NCBI GenBank assembly: GCA_017940385.1
Contig: JAGAYS010000029.1
Span: forward strand, 1-64,000
Direction of reading: 5' to 3'
From: Ruminobacter sp.
Lineage (GTDB): Bacteria; Pseudomonadota; Gammaproteobacteria; Enterobacterales; Succinivibrionaceae
DNA length: 64,000 nucleotides
Both the position numbers and the translations under genes were made by a program. The notes beneath the pieces were generated by a model. That model did not search any database. It saw nothing but the letters and a program-made list of their open reading frames with translations, and was not told where the DNA came from. This document shows positions 49,141 to 60,534 of the stretch, one piece after another (position 1 is the stretch's first letter; every line of letters starts with the position of its first letter).

Positions 49141-49773
49141 ATGGCTAACGACATTTACGCACAGACACAGGCATTTGCAGCCATATGTCAGGCCGGAGCC
49201 CTGATTCAGGATCTGGCTAACTGCGGAACATGGGACGAAGATGCAGCAGCAATTCTCATCAAATCGCTGGCCACAGACTCCACGAATGATCTCGAACAGC
49301 TCTATCCTCCGAAATATCTCAAAAAAGGATATTTTTCACTCGTTCAGTGTTTCAGCGGAAACACCGGTGAACAAAGATACTTGCAGCTTGCAAAGTATGT
49401 GATTCTTTTCGTCCGCCTGGAAAGAAAGGTCACAAAATCCGCAACCGCCGCAGAAAGACTTGCCAGGAGACTCAGTGACAACACCGCAGAAGCAAGGTCC
49501 AGACATTTATCCGTGCTGGATCCCGATCTCATAGCCAATCTTTCAAACATATACAAATCGGAAATTTCCGACACAGGATTACTGAAATTTAATATTTACG
49601 GCAAAAAGAACATGCTGCAGCAACTGCACATCCAGCATAAAATCAGAGCTCTGATACTTGCCGCCATAAAGGCCGTCATTCTCTGGCGCAGCGCCGGTGG
49701 CAGACGCCGCAGTTTTATTTTTAAAAGATCCAGACTGGTTGAATGTGCGAACACCCGTCTGAAACAAATTTAA
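49141..49773 (+). CDS. hflD: HflD homologue
   Basis: 210 residues, about the length of E. coli HflD. The start is typical (AQTQAFAAICQAGALIQDLA) and the rest is helical. HflD is a peripheral inner-membrane protein that in E. coli influences phage lambda lysogeny by binding CII. It lies between mnmA and purB, its usual place, in the same operon as mnmA. Confidence 0.93.
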   Translation: MANDIYAQTQAFAAICQAGALIQDLANCGTWDEDAAAILIKSLATDSTNDLEQLYPPKYLKKGYFSLVQCFSGNTGEQRYLQLAKYVILFVRLERKVTKSATAAERLARRLSDNTAEARSRHLSVLDPDLIANLSNIYKSEISDTGLLKFNIYGKKNMLQQLHIQHKIRALILAAIKAVILWRSAGGRRRSFIFKRSRLVECANTRLKQI

Positions 49774-49811
49774 CAGATTCCTATACACTTTTTAATAAAC
49801 TGGAGCTATAA

Positions 49812-51191
<1,380 letters not shown>

Positions 51192-51230
51192 TTTTTCGAT
51201 TCTGATTTCTTAAATCGCATGTAATTAAGA

Positions 51231-51267
51231 AAAAACCAGCCTTCATACTAATATAGGCTGGTTTTTT
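51231..51267 (+). terminator. purB terminator
   Basis: AAAAACCAGCC (51231-51241) pairs with GGCTGGTTTTT starting at 51256, ending in six T. Confidence 0.88.
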
Positions 51268-51354
51268 GTTTCAGGTAAACACCGTCAGTGTGTGACCGGG
51301 TAGTAAAAACAGATTACTCATTTCTCTCAGGCAACACCTTACAGGCCCTGCCGT

Positions 51355-51383
51355 TTGCATAACAAGGCCCCTTTTGTTAAAAT
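51355..51383 (+). promoter_or_regulatory. corA promoter
   Basis: -35 TTGCAT (51355-51360), 17-base spacer, -10 TAAAAT (51378-51383), about 30 bases before the start codon. Confidence 0.6.
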
Positions 51384-51412
51384 ACGCAGTTGAAACAGGC
51401 AGGAGGATAGAG

Positions 51413-52366
51413 ATGATCAGAACATACATACTGAATAACCAGACCCTGACCTACAAGGATCTGGAACCTCTTAAACCGATACCTGAAAACACTATCTGGA
51501 TTGACATCAAGAATCCTAATGATGAAGAACGTGAGTGGATGCAGCATCTCTTCAAGGAAGAAGTACCTGAAGAGGATGACATCGACGAAATCGAATCATC
51601 ATCCCGTTTCTACATCGACACCGACGGTGTGCACATCACATCCCTGTTCCCTCAGAGAAAAGGAAGAGAAACAGAGAGCTCCAACGTGCTTTTCACAATT
51701 CACGGCAGCATGCTCATCACCTTCCGTGAAGAGGACGTAAGCATCATCAGACTGTTGCGTCACTATCTGAAGCACGATCGCGTGGAAATCAATGACAACA
51801 TTGATATTTTTCTGGAACTGCAGGACATCAAGGTTGAATCCCTCTCAGACTACATTGAAGATTCCTATGAAACCCTGGAGGAAACAGCCTCTCAGGTTCT
51901 GTCAGATGATGATGAAACGATACAGGATCTGTTGCAGGAACTGACCTTCCAGGAAGAAACAATCTCACAGATCCGTAGTGCGCTGTTCGATACCAGAAAG
52001 GCACTGCGCTTCCTGCGCAAATCAATTACAGGCAGACTGTCACCACAGCAGTTTGAAACCATCGACAACATTCTGCAGGACATTGAATCCCTGCTGCCGC
52101 ATACGCAATTCATGTTTGACAAGATTAATTTCCAGCTGCAGACGGCAATGTCATACACCAATCACAAGCAGAACAAGATTATCAAGATCTTCTCGGTGGC
52201 TGCGGTAGTGTTCATGCCTCCGACATGGATTGCAAGCGTATACGGCATGAACTTTAAGTTTATGCCTGAACTCGACTGGCAGTACGGCTATCCGATATCA
52301 ATAGCCATGATGATTCTGTCGGCAACCATAACATACCTGTTCTTCAGACGCAAAAAATGGTTGTAA
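51413..52366 (+). CDS. corA: Magnesium/cobalt channel CorA
   Basis: 317 residues. The C-terminal pair of membrane helices has the hallmark loop YGMNF in IASVYGMNFKFMPELDWQYG, after a long helical cytoplasmic funnel. AGGAGG six bases before the ATG at 51413 fixes the start over the in-frame ATG at 51374. CorA is a pentameric Mg2+ channel. Confidence 0.95.
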   Translation: MIRTYILNNQTLTYKDLEPLKPIPENTIWIDIKNPNDEEREWMQHLFKEEVPEEDDIDEIESSSRFYIDTDGVHITSLFPQRKGRETESSNVLFTIHGSMLITFREEDVSIIRLLRHYLKHDRVEINDNIDIFLELQDIKVESLSDYIEDSYETLEETASQVLSDDDETIQDLLQELTFQEETISQIRSALFDTRKALRFLRKSITGRLSPQQFETIDNILQDIESLLPHTQFMFDKINFQLQTAMSYTNHKQNKIIKIFSVAAVVFMPPTWIASVYGMNFKFMPELDWQYGYPISIAMMILSATITYLFFRRKKWL

Positions 52367-52390
52367 CGGTCGCCGTCACCATGAGAACCG

Positions 52391-52900
52391 TCAGCCGCTG
52401 AACCGGTCGCTTTTCAGCTTTTCCTGAACAAATCTGAATGCAATCAGGGAATCCGGGGTAAATTCCCCGGCCCTTGCATACACCTCTTCGGCGGTAAGCA
52501 TCAGCACGTCGTCAACCTCACTCTGCTGCATTACGATACTGCCACGGTATTCTCCGTAGAAAACTCCGGCCCAGGTAAACGTCTCCGGCTTGTGCTGGAG
52601 CTTTTTCCAGCCGAAACTTCTGAGCTCCGTTCTGACCCCGAGCTCCTCCTGCAGTTCTCTTTCAGCGCTCAGGACAATATCATCCTCGCCATCCTGAACC
52701 ACACCTCCGACACACGCATCAAGCATTCCCGGACAGTAATCCTTAATCATTGTTCTCCTTTCAATGTAGAAACGCCCCTCTCCGTCTCCAAGAACTATAT
52801 ATGAAGCCCTGTGAGGCATTTCGTTTCGTCGCATTACCAAACGGGGCACCACCTGAACTATCCTGTTGTTTTCGTCAACAACCGGTACCATCTCTTCCAT
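52391..52900 (-). CDS. Nudix hydrolase, YfcD-like
   Basis: 169 residues. The start MVPVVDENNRIVQVVPRLVM and the Nudix box (CVGGVVQDGEDDIVLSAERE then LQEELGV) resemble YfcD and the isopentenyl-diphosphate isomerase-like Nudix proteins. Several in-frame ATGs exist; GGAG six bases before the ATG at 52900 decides the start. Substrate unknown. Convergent with corA. Confidence 0.87.
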   Translation of the reverse strand: MEEMVPVVDENNRIVQVVPRLVMRRNEMPHRASYIVLGDGEGRFYIERRTMIKDYCPGMLDACVGGVVQDGEDDIVLSAERELQEELGVRTELRSFGWKKLQHKPETFTWAGVFYGEYRGSIVMQQSEVDDVLMLTAEEVYARAGEFTPDSLIAFRFVQEKLKSDRFSG

Positions 52901-53088
52901 ATGATTCTCCATTTTGCAGTCCTGAGGACTGCCGCTCAATTTCAAGTATCAGCCGACAGGCGATGCGTCAAAGGCATCTCCGTGACGGAAGAAGAAAAAG
53001 GCCATCATACACCATATTAAAACCATGGGTTTTCTCGCCCGAAAGCGGTATAATGTGCCAACACTAAGTTTACTGGAATAAGTCAAAA

Positions 53089-53544
53089 ATGATAAGCTTT
53101 TATAAGAAATTGATTCCCCTCACCGCAGCCGCCATGCTTACGGCATGCAGCAGCATAGCCGAATACCAGAGCGGACTGCCATACCTGGAATATCATGAGG
53201 TTTCCGCAGACATCAGCAACAGAACCGCTCCGTCCGTAAACGTCAACTTCTGTCTGGTTAACCACCTCAATGAAGACGTGGATGTCAGCAAGCTGATTCT
53301 CATTCTTTTTGTCAACGATCTGGAAATTGACTTAAAGGAAATAAACTATGACAAAAGCATAAGTGAAAACTCCGAAAAATGCTACAAAACAGTATTTGAA
53401 CCGGATGTTATCCACAACCCTGCCGCTTCATCAACACTGCTTAATACCATGCTGGACAGAACCTATAAGATCGAAGGTACAGTGGTATACGATGAAAAGG
53501 AAGCCGTTCCGGTAACCACCAAGGCTGAAGGAATTCTCCGTTAA
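53089..53544 (+). CDS. Small lipoprotein of unknown function
   Basis: 151 residues with a lipoprotein signal ending LTAC (lipobox) followed by SSIAEYQSGLPY. The mature part looks like a single beta-sandwich domain, possibly LEA14-like, but I am not sure. TATAAT at 53049-53054 stands upstream as a likely -10 box. Function not recognised. Confidence 0.78.
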   Translation: MISFYKKLIPLTAAAMLTACSSIAEYQSGLPYLEYHEVSADISNRTAPSVNVNFCLVNHLNEDVDVSKLILILFVNDLEIDLKEINYDKSISENSEKCYKTVFEPDVIHNPAASSTLLNTMLDRTYKIEGTVVYDEKEAVPVTTKAEGILR

Positions 53545-53665
53545 TTTTTCTCAACAGAACCCGTTTCCTGCGGACGGCATGCCGTTTTCCGGGCACTGTC
53601 CGCCGTACGTTCTGACAGTTCCATGTCATGCAACCGCTATAATAATTACAGTTTAAGGAGTCAGC

Positions 53666-54232
53666 GTGGAAAACAAAATGATTACCTACACTCCGAATCC
53701 GGAAGCCCCCATTAATCTGGATCTGTCATCATACAGCAGGCCCGAAGCCGACAGGGGCACCGTGAAATTCGCCTGGATGTATGCCGTCTTCGGAGCAGTG
53801 TGCGTCATTCTTCTCATCCTCAAACAATATCTGGGATTTGTGCAGAGTTACTTCGTTCTTCTTGAGGTCATGGCGGCAATTCTGTTATTCATGGCCGGTA
53901 AATGCTATTTTGCGTATGCCAGGGAATACAGCCGTTTTCTCCGCTGGGACTGTACCGCTGCCAGGATAAAAAAAATTACGGAGCATGAGAACAATGGACA
54001 CACATTCATTGAAATGGAATTCACGCCTGACGGTGAATGCGAAAGCATTCAGTTTACGGAAGAGATCAACGCTCCTGTTCTGGGAATAATAAGGGATCTG
54101 GAAATAAACGCCCTTCCCGTGCTCTACCGTCCGTCAGCCTGTCGCACACGTAACGCCTTTTATGTGGATCTCAGGTTTAACGCCACGGGACTCGACACCT
54201 CAAACCTGGTGAAAAAAAAAGTAACTTTATAA
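53666..54232 (+). CDS. Two-helix membrane protein of unknown function
   Basis: 188 residues. The start is GTG, with AAGGAG five bases upstream. Two membrane helices (about 36-56, FAWMYAVFGAVCVILLIL, and 63-80, YFVLLEVMAAILLFMAG) are followed by a cytoplasmic or periplasmic domain with beta-strand character (EFTPDGECESIQFTEEINAP). It resembles membrane-tethered DUF3592-like proteins only loosely. Confidence 0.7.
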   Translation: MENKMITYTPNPEAPINLDLSSYSRPEADRGTVKFAWMYAVFGAVCVILLILKQYLGFVQSYFVLLEVMAAILLFMAGKCYFAYAREYSRFLRWDCTAARIKKITEHENNGHTFIEMEFTPDGECESIQFTEEINAPVLGIIRDLEINALPVLYRPSACRTRNAFYVDLRFNATGLDTSNLVKKKVTL

Positions 54233-54543
54233 CGCAAACAGACACGCAGTCATGTCACGGACAGACTGCCGTCCCCAGCCTAAAAAATACGCCGGTTATA
54301 TGCGGAAACAGCTTTTTACGGAATGAATCCCGGCCATTTGTACCGGTGAACGCCTTGCCGGAAAATCCGGTGATTTTTCGTTGTCTTTTTCCGCATTCAA
54401 AACACCGAAAACATCGACAAGTAATATGTATTTTTGGTTGCCTTTTTGGGCATTTAAGAATAAGATCAAAAGGATTTTTTATTTAATTAATTGATACTTA
54501 ACTACCGGCCGTTTTTAATTGCCGGTTCGTGAGAGGTTTTATA
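54233..54543. other. asnS leader region
   Basis: 311 bases without a gene. A short hairpin (ACCGGC ... GCCGGT at about 54505-54527) sits just before the ribosome binding site GAGAGG. No promoter can be placed confidently. Confidence 0.4.
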
Positions 54544-55944
54544 ATGATTATTGCTTCAGTTGACAGCATTTTAAAAGGTTCATATGAAGTTGGTACCGAA
54601 GTTCGCGTACGCGGTTGGATCAGAACCAGACGCGACTCAAAAGCAGGTTTTTCATTTTTAGCTGTACATGACGGATCCTGCTTTAATCCTGTTCAGGTTG
54701 TTGTTCCAAATACTTTAAGCAACTATGAAGACGGTATTTTACATCTTACCACCGGCTGTTCCGTAATCGCTGACGGCAAAATCGTAGAATCTCAGGGTAA
54801 GGGACAGAAGTTTGAAATTCAGGCTACCGCCGTTGAAGTATGCGGTCTTGTTGAAGATCCTGACACCTATCCGATGAGTGCCAAGAGACACACCGTTGAA
54901 TTCCTTCGCGAAAATGCCCACTTAAGAACCAGAACCAACATCATGGGTGCCGTAATGCGCGTAAGAAACTGTCTGGCCCAGGCCATCCACAGATTCTTTA
55001 ACGAAGAAGGCTTTATCTGGATTTCCACTCCGTTAATCACAGCCTCCGACTGTGAAGGTGCCGGCGAAATGTTCCGCGTAACCACCCTCGACATGAACAA
55101 TCTTCCTAAGACAGCTGACGGCAAGGTAGATTATTCACAGGACTTCTTCGGCAAGGAATCATTCCTCACCGTTTCAGGTCAGTTAAACGCCGAAACCATC
55201 GCATCTTCAATGTCAAAGGTATACACCTTCGGACCTACCTTCAGAGCAGAAAACTCAAACACCACCCGTCACCTCGCTGAATTCTGGATGGTTGAACCTG
55301 AAGTTGCGTTCTATGACCTCAACGACAACGCCGCACTGGCAGAAAGAATGCTTAAGTACGTATTCAATGCCGTTCTCACCGAAAGACGCGACGACATGGA
55401 ATTCTTTGCCGAACGCGTAGACAAGGACGCAATCACCAGACTCGAAAAGTTCGTGTCTTCCGACTTTGCTCAGGTTGACTACACCGATGCCATTGAAATT
55501 CTGAAGAACTGCGGTAAAAAGTTTGAATACCCGGTTGAATGGGGTGTGGACCTTCAGTCTGAACACGAACGTTACCTCGCTGAAGAGCACTTTAAGGCTC
55601 CTGTAGTTGTAAAGAACTATCCTAAGGACATCAAGGCCTTCTACATGAGACTTAACGATGACGGCAAGACCGTAGCCGCAATGGACGTTTTGGCTCCGGG
55701 AATTGGTGAAATCATCGGGGGTTCTCAGAGAGAGGAAAGAATTGAAGTTCTTGACAGAAGACTTGCAGAATTAAACCTTGATCCTAAGAACTACTGGTGG
55801 TACAGAGACCTCCGTCGTTATGGCAGCGTAACCCACTCAGGTTTCGGTCTCGGCTTTGAACGTCTCGTAGTATACGTGACCGGCATGGGTAACGTACGTG
55901 ACGTAATTCCTTTCCCAAGAACCGTTAACAATGCCGACTTCTAA
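54544..55944 (+). CDS. asnS: Asparaginyl-tRNA synthetase
   Basis: 466 residues, the same as E. coli AsnRS. The N-terminal OB-fold ([20 protein letters not shown]) is followed by the class II core: [20 protein letters not shown] (motif 2), [16 protein letters not shown] and [14 protein letters not shown] (motif 3). GAGAGG seven bases upstream supports the start at 54544 rather than 54529. Codon use is biased as in highly expressed genes. Confidence 0.97.
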   Translation: MIIASVDSILKGSYEVGTEVRVRGWIRTRRDSKAGFSFLAVHDGSCFNPVQVVVPNTLSNYEDGILHLTTGCSVIADGKIVESQGKGQKFEIQATAVEVCGLVEDPDTYPMSAKRHTVEFLRENAHLRTRTNIMGAVMRVRNCLAQAIHRFFNEEGFIWISTPLITASDCEGAGEMFRVTTLDMNNLPKTADGKVDYSQDFFGKESFLTVSGQLNAETIASSMSKVYTFGPTFRAENSNTTRHLAEFWMVEPEVAFYDLNDNAALAERMLKYVFNAVLTERRDDMEFFAERVDKDAITRLEKFVSSDFAQVDYTDAIEILKNCGKKFEYPVEWGVDLQSEHERYLAEEHFKAPVVVKNYPKDIKAFYMRLNDDGKTVAAMDVLAPGIGEIIGGSQREERIEVLDRRLAELNLDPKNYWWYRDLRRYGSVTHSGFGLGFERLVVYVTGMGNVRDVIPFPRTVNNADF

Positions 55945-55983
55945 CAGCGGCCGTTACCCGGTGTAACACTGCAGTAACATAAA

Positions 55984-56022
55984 AAAACCTGTTCACATCT
56001 GTCGGATATGAACAGGTTTTCT
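55984..56022 (+). terminator. asnS terminator (possibly bidirectional)
   Basis: AAAACCTGTTCA (55984-55995) pairs with TGAACAGGTTTT (56009-56020). A-rich and T-rich flanks allow it to stop both asnS and the convergent DHH gene. Confidence 0.82.
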
Positions 56023-56080
56023 GTTTAATGTCAGACTGAATGCAGACACGGCATGTAAAGCGACACATATGCCCAAAGAA

Positions 56081-57721
56081 TCATCTGTCGTTATTCATGT
56101 CACCAGTATGCCGTACTTTCTTGTAGATGGCACCGAATCTTACGGAATCAACAATGCTGATTTCACTGTGCTGTTTCTCGTTTATGACAAGGTAATCAGT
56201 AATATTACCGAATCTGAAATCAGAACTTGCCCACTTTGAGTCTACAAGCTTTACTGGCGTCCCAAGCTTCTCAATGGGTATGACCCACACATACTGTGGC
56301 TTTCTGAACGTGCAGCAGTGAAGCCTGTTTTTAAGGTAAAACTTTCTGCCGCTCTGGTCCACTACGATACGGGGCTCATCATACTTGGAGAATTCCACCA
56401 TGTTAAGAGGACCTTCGCAGTCACGGTAACGCTGCACGAACTCACTCCTTGAGACTGTCACCACATCTCCGCGGCAACTGACCATTATATACAGGTCAGG
56501 GCTCACTTTTTCACGCACGTCACCGGCAGTTCCGCGAATAAGTAACGGTCTGCCCTCCTCCGCTATTTCGGTACTGCAGACATATCCCATGACATACTGG
56601 GTTTCCTCATATTTTTCGGCATAACGCACCAGATCGTCAAAATCATAACTGTCTGAATAAATGATTCTGGCAATGGATGAATACTCCTCAAAAACCCGGT
56701 AAAGATACTCATTGAATGTCTCTGACGATCCCTGCTCACGCAGATACTTTTCAAAAAGCCCCACGTTAACCCTGCCGCCAGCCTTCAGACGGTGGCCTCC
56801 TCCGCCGCCTATGCGTACGGAATTGACCAAAGGAGCAGCAATGAGCTCTGCAAGTTCATTGGCCCTGATTTCCCCCACACAGGTTCTCACAGAGAATTTG
56901 TAGATGTCTGACTGTTCAGGATTGTAGTCATCACGGTTCAATCTGTTAAAGACTATGGCCGTATTGATGTTTTCCACGCGAATCATCATATCGGCAATCA
57001 TTCCCAGAACGTTTGGATCACACTGAACAGACTCTATAACGGCCAACTGTCCCTTGGAATCAAAATTCTGCAGTGAAGCCCCGGCCTGTTTCAGTTCCTC
57101 AGCACTCAGATTTGAATTTTTGAGAAGCATGAAAATCCTGTCGTCAAATACAAGTTCGTCGCGAGCCTCGCGGTCCGCAGGATGTCTGACCTCTGAAAAC
57201 TCATTGGTATCCATGTACAAACCATAGTAAAGAGCAGTTGACACCTCAAGACTCATACTGTAGCGGGATTTCTGAAAAAGCTGATAAACGACCGATGCAC
57301 AGCTTCCGTAATGTTCCTTGATACATGAATGACATTCAATGTCCAGTTTCCTGATTCTGTCAATGTTTTCACCCTGTCTGTGGTGATCTATCATCAGAAC
57401 CTCATCGGCCTCAATATGAATTATGTTTGAGCTCAGATACTGGCAGTCAACGGTAATCAGCAGACCGTCAGTTCTGTATCCGTCCTCCACGTGTTCAATC
57501 GGTATGTGCAGCCGGTCCACAAACATCCTCAGGTTGCTTTTTGCAATCTGATGCGAACCTCCGTATACGAGACGGACATCAATACCGTAATCGAAAAAGT
57601 ACTGCCACAATGCGAATCCCGAACCGATGGTATCGGCATCGGGATAATTATGACACTGAATGGTAATCTTCTTTCTGGAAAGAAAACCCGTAAGGGAATC
57701 TATGGTTTTTATGGTGGCCAT
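56081..57721 (-). CDS. DHH-family phosphoesterase with C-terminal extension
   Basis: 546 residues. The first ~330 residues form a DHH-DHHA1 phosphoesterase of the NrnA/RecJ superfamily: CHNYPDADTIGSGFALW, LITVDCQ, VLMIDHHRQG (DHH motif) and the DHHA1 signature RIGGGGGHRLKAGGR. Such enzymes degrade short oligonucleotides, pAp or cyclic dinucleotides. About 200 further residues of an unknown domain follow (from about YVMGYVCSTEIAEE), not present in NrnA, which has about 320 residues. TTG at 57766 is an alternative start; neither has a strong ribosome binding site. It lies downstream of argA. Confidence 0.85.
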   Translation of the reverse strand: MATIKTIDSLTGFLSRKKITIQCHNYPDADTIGSGFALWQYFFDYGIDVRLVYGGSHQIAKSNLRMFVDRLHIPIEHVEDGYRTDGLLITVDCQYLSSNIIHIEADEVLMIDHHRQGENIDRIRKLDIECHSCIKEHYGSCASVVYQLFQKSRYSMSLEVSTALYYGLYMDTNEFSEVRHPADREARDELVFDDRIFMLLKNSNLSAEELKQAGASLQNFDSKGQLAVIESVQCDPNVLGMIADMMIRVENINTAIVFNRLNRDDYNPEQSDIYKFSVRTCVGEIRANELAELIAAPLVNSVRIGGGGGHRLKAGGRVNVGLFEKYLREQGSSETFNEYLYRVFEEYSSIARIIYSDSYDFDDLVRYAEKYEETQYVMGYVCSTEIAEEGRPLLIRGTAGDVREKVSPDLYIMVSCRGDVVTVSRSEFVQRYRDCEGPLNMVEFSKYDEPRIVVDQSGRKFYLKNRLHCCTFRKPQYVWVIPIEKLGTPVKLVDSKWASSDFRFGNITDYLVINEKQHSEISIVDSVRFGAIYKKVRHTGDMNNDR

Positions 57722-57835
57722 TGCGGAGTAATACTCTGTAATAATCTGTGTACCCGTAATAAACAATGGTACAACACGTTTCTATGTTTTTCCTTGAGAT
57801 TACAGACATATTTTCCCAGGAAAGGTCGTTTTTAT

Positions 57836-57882
57836 AAAAAAAAAAAAAAAAAATAGAGCGGTGTTCTGAAAAACACCGCTCA
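57836..57882 (-). terminator. argA terminator with a 19-base A/T run
   Basis: GAGCGGTGTT (57857-57866) pairs with AACACCGCTC (57873-57882). On the minus strand it is followed by TA and then a run of 19 T (A on plus strand, 57836-57854). Confidence 0.88.
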
Positions 57883-57912
57883 TACGGATTTCATTCATCC
57901 GACATGCAGCAG

Positions 57913-59241
57913 TTAGTACTTAATCTGTCTGAACAGAATCTTTGACATACGCTGATAATTGTAATGTTCTCTCTTCTTGGCTGGCAGATCCTCGATTGTC
58001 CCCGGAACAAAGCCCTTTTCAAGGAAGAAATGAGCAGACTTGGTCGTAAGAACAAACAGCTGCTTAAGACCCTTACTGCGGGCCAACTCTTCGATCTTAT
58101 TGATAAGAATATCTCCTCTTGAGGAGCCTCTGTAATCAGGATGAATGGCTACACAGGCAAGTTCACCCATCTTTTCCTCGTAGCTGTAGAGAGCAGCTGA
58201 GGCTATGACCATGCCGTCACGCTTGATGACAACATAGTTTTCAATTTCCATTTCCAGCTGTTCGCGAGGTCTGTGAACAAGTATGCCTTCCTGTTCAAGA
58301 GGTCTGATAAGATCCATGAGCGAAGGAATGTCATTGATTGTCGCCTGGCTGACCTGTTCGGCACTCTGCTTTACAATCTGTGTACCGATACCGTCTCTGG
58401 TAAAGAGTTCCTGAATTACGGCGCCGTCCTGTTCATGAGAAACCAGATGACATCTTTCCACACCGCCGTTGCAGCAAGAAATGGAAGCTTTTAGGTATCT
58501 GTAGGTACTGTTGTGAACGTCGGCATCAATTCTTTCGAGATATTTCTGAGCCTCATCAGGGAACATTTCGGCAATAACCTCACCCTTGTCATTAACCAGA
58601 AGCTCATCATTTGAACAGTAGGTTATCAGCTTGTTGGCCTTGATTGCCACGGCCACCTGAGCAGCCACCTCTTCACTGTTAACGCTGAAGCACTCGCCGG
58701 TAACGGAATAACCTACCGGAGAAATCAGGACGATTGAATGATTGTTGATTTCACGAAGGATGTTATCAGCATCGATGCGACGGATGACACCGCTGTGCAT
58801 GTAATCAATACCGTCAACCACACCTATAGGTCTGCTGGTGACGAAATTACCGCTGATAACGTTGAGACGGCTTCCCTGCATCGGAGTGTTGATAAGTCCC
58901 ATTGACAGCTTGGACGTGAGATCTATCTGCATCTGGCCGCAGACTCTCTTGATGACTTCAAATGTTTCGTCATCGGCAATGCGGATACGCTTGTAGAATC
59001 TGGCCTTTATCTGATTCTTATCGAGAGCAGCATCAATCTGTTCCCTGGCTCCAAAAACCAGAACCAGCTTGATGTCAAGGCTCTGCAGCAGAGCAATGTC
59101 ACTTATAATGTCCTCAAGGTGCGAACTTGCAACGGTTGACCCTGGAATCATTATTACAAAAGTGGAACCGCGATGATGCTTCAGGTAAGGGCCACAGTGT
59201 CTGAACGCCTGAACAAGTTTTTCATCAGAATTACGATGCAT
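57913..59241 (-). CDS. argA: N-acetylglutamate synthase
   Basis: 442 residues (E. coli 443), first step of arginine synthesis. The N-terminal half is an amino-acid-kinase-like domain (FVIMIPGSTVASSHLEDIIS, KLVLVFGAREQID, GVVDGIDYMHSGVIRRID); the C-terminal ~150 residues are a GNAT acetyltransferase (LACVAIHPDYRGSSRGDILI, FVLTTKSAHFFLEKGF). I see no clear ArgR box upstream. Confidence 0.96.
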   Translation of the reverse strand: MHRNSDEKLVQAFRHCGPYLKHHRGSTFVIMIPGSTVASSHLEDIISDIALLQSLDIKLVLVFGAREQIDAALDKNQIKARFYKRIRIADDETFEVIKRVCGQMQIDLTSKLSMGLINTPMQGSRLNVISGNFVTSRPIGVVDGIDYMHSGVIRRIDADNILREINNHSIVLISPVGYSVTGECFSVNSEEVAAQVAVAIKANKLITYCSNDELLVNDKGEVIAEMFPDEAQKYLERIDADVHNSTYRYLKASISCCNGGVERCHLVSHEQDGAVIQELFTRDGIGTQIVKQSAEQVSQATINDIPSLMDLIRPLEQEGILVHRPREQLEMEIENYVVIKRDGMVIASAALYSYEEKMGELACVAIHPDYRGSSRGDILINKIEELARSKGLKQLFVLTTKSAHFFLEKGFVPGTIEDLPAKKREHYNYQRMSKILFRQIKY

Positions 59242-59382
59242 TTACAGTTTCTCTATATGTCAGTATCAGAAAAAAACAAACCGGTACCAGACACTCACCG
59301 CATTCCGCTCTCTACGGCGGAGTTCTGCGGGATAAAATCTGTCATATACCGGATTGCCAACGCAAATATAAAAAATTAATTA

Positions 59383-59709
59383 TTAATCAATAGATTCTTC
59401 AGAAGAATCGTAACCGTCATCATCAGTGCTGGTAGTCAGGTTATGAGACTTCTTAGGGCTGATTTCAAAAAGATACTTCTTAAATACCTTGGCATTTAAA
59501 TCAGTAGCAACCGCATCACCCTTAATCTGTTCAACAAAAGTCTTTTCAGCATCATCCTTAGGTTCACGGATCCCCTGATAAAGTTCCATCATGGCATCAC
59601 CGCATTCTTCAAGAAGGTCTGATTCCTTGATTGAGAAAAGACCGCTGCGACGGATTCCGCGTGGGAAATGAACGAAATCGTTAAAAGACTTATCTGATTC
59701 AAAACTCAT
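59383..59709 (-). CDS. maoP: Macrodomain Ori protein MaoP
   Basis: 108 residues similar to E. coli YifE/MaoP: HFPRGIRRSGLFSIKESDLL, then a helical centre (GIREPKDDAEKTFVEQIKGD) and an acidic tail (STDDDGYDSSEESID). In E. coli MaoP organises the Ori macrodomain with the site maoS. It is downstream of and apart from argA. It may hint at closeness to the replication origin, but I see no other evidence for that. Confidence 0.88.
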   Translation of the reverse strand: MSFESDKSFNDFVHFPRGIRRSGLFSIKESDLLEECGDAMMELYQGIREPKDDAEKTFVEQIKGDAVATDLNAKVFKKYLFEISPKKSHNLTTSTDDDGYDSSEESID

Positions 59710-60534
59710 AGTATTACTCTCTATCTATCTTACTAAGGTTTTCATGTTATCCGTAAAACAATAACAGGAACTTACTCCGGGTATTTTACCCCAAAAAATA
59801 GATTTTATAAAACTTTACGGTGCGGTAACGGACTTCGTACACAGTACGAAAGCGCCGTTTCCAGTGCGTCATGTTCCGCAATTTCGGCATTGTACTGATT
59901 CCGCAGGCGTAAATCAGGCTGAACCGGCCCGTGACGTTTTAAAAAACACGGCGTAATTATAGTATCTATTCAGCTCAGTTTCAATTAAACATTGATATTT
60001 AGAACGATTACGGGAAAGAGATTTTTCACATTATCCCCAGACTGTTCATTCAGGATTTAACCGTATGCCCGGACATCTGCCGATGAGCCTTTTCCATAAT
60101 TCGGGAAACCTCAGTCGCCCTCCACTCCGTGACCGAGCCCCATACGCATAAAACAAAAGATAAAAGATTTTTTGCTTATAGGCTTTCATGTATCATATAA
60201 TTAGCTTTTAATCGATTTGCATCACGTCGCTCTGCCTTTTTTCAGACAGATGAGCAGACATGCGAGTCACTCCGTGACAAACGGTTATTTTTTAGCAGTT
60301 TAGCGTTAACCGTGTTTACCTGAACCTGCCGTTCCGGTAACGCACAGCCTGGCATCACTGCCGGCACGGTGCTGAAATTTCTAAAAAATAAAACGGATTT
60401 AAACACGATTCCGTGCAGGAATATCAGGGACATAAGCCGTGTTCCTCCACATATTGAAAACACTGACGGAACGATTAGAAATTTACTGACGTTAAGTAAC
60501 AAACCAAAAGAAGGTATCACCCTAGAGGCCAAGT
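59710..60534. other. maoP/glnS intergenic region with long glnS leader
   Basis: 825 bases without a credible gene. It holds a promoter at 60172-60201 (listed separately). Downstream are a small hairpin, GTCAC-TCC-GTGAC at about 60266-60279, and a T-run TTATTTTTTAG. These would lie in the glnS 5' leader. Confidence 0.5.
60172..60201 (+). promoter_or_regulatory. Promoter, probably for glnS
   Basis: -35 TTGCTT (60172-60177), 18-base spacer, perfect -10 TATAAT (60196-60201). The start site near 60208 would leave a 5' leader of over 320 bases before glnS. Confidence 0.6.
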
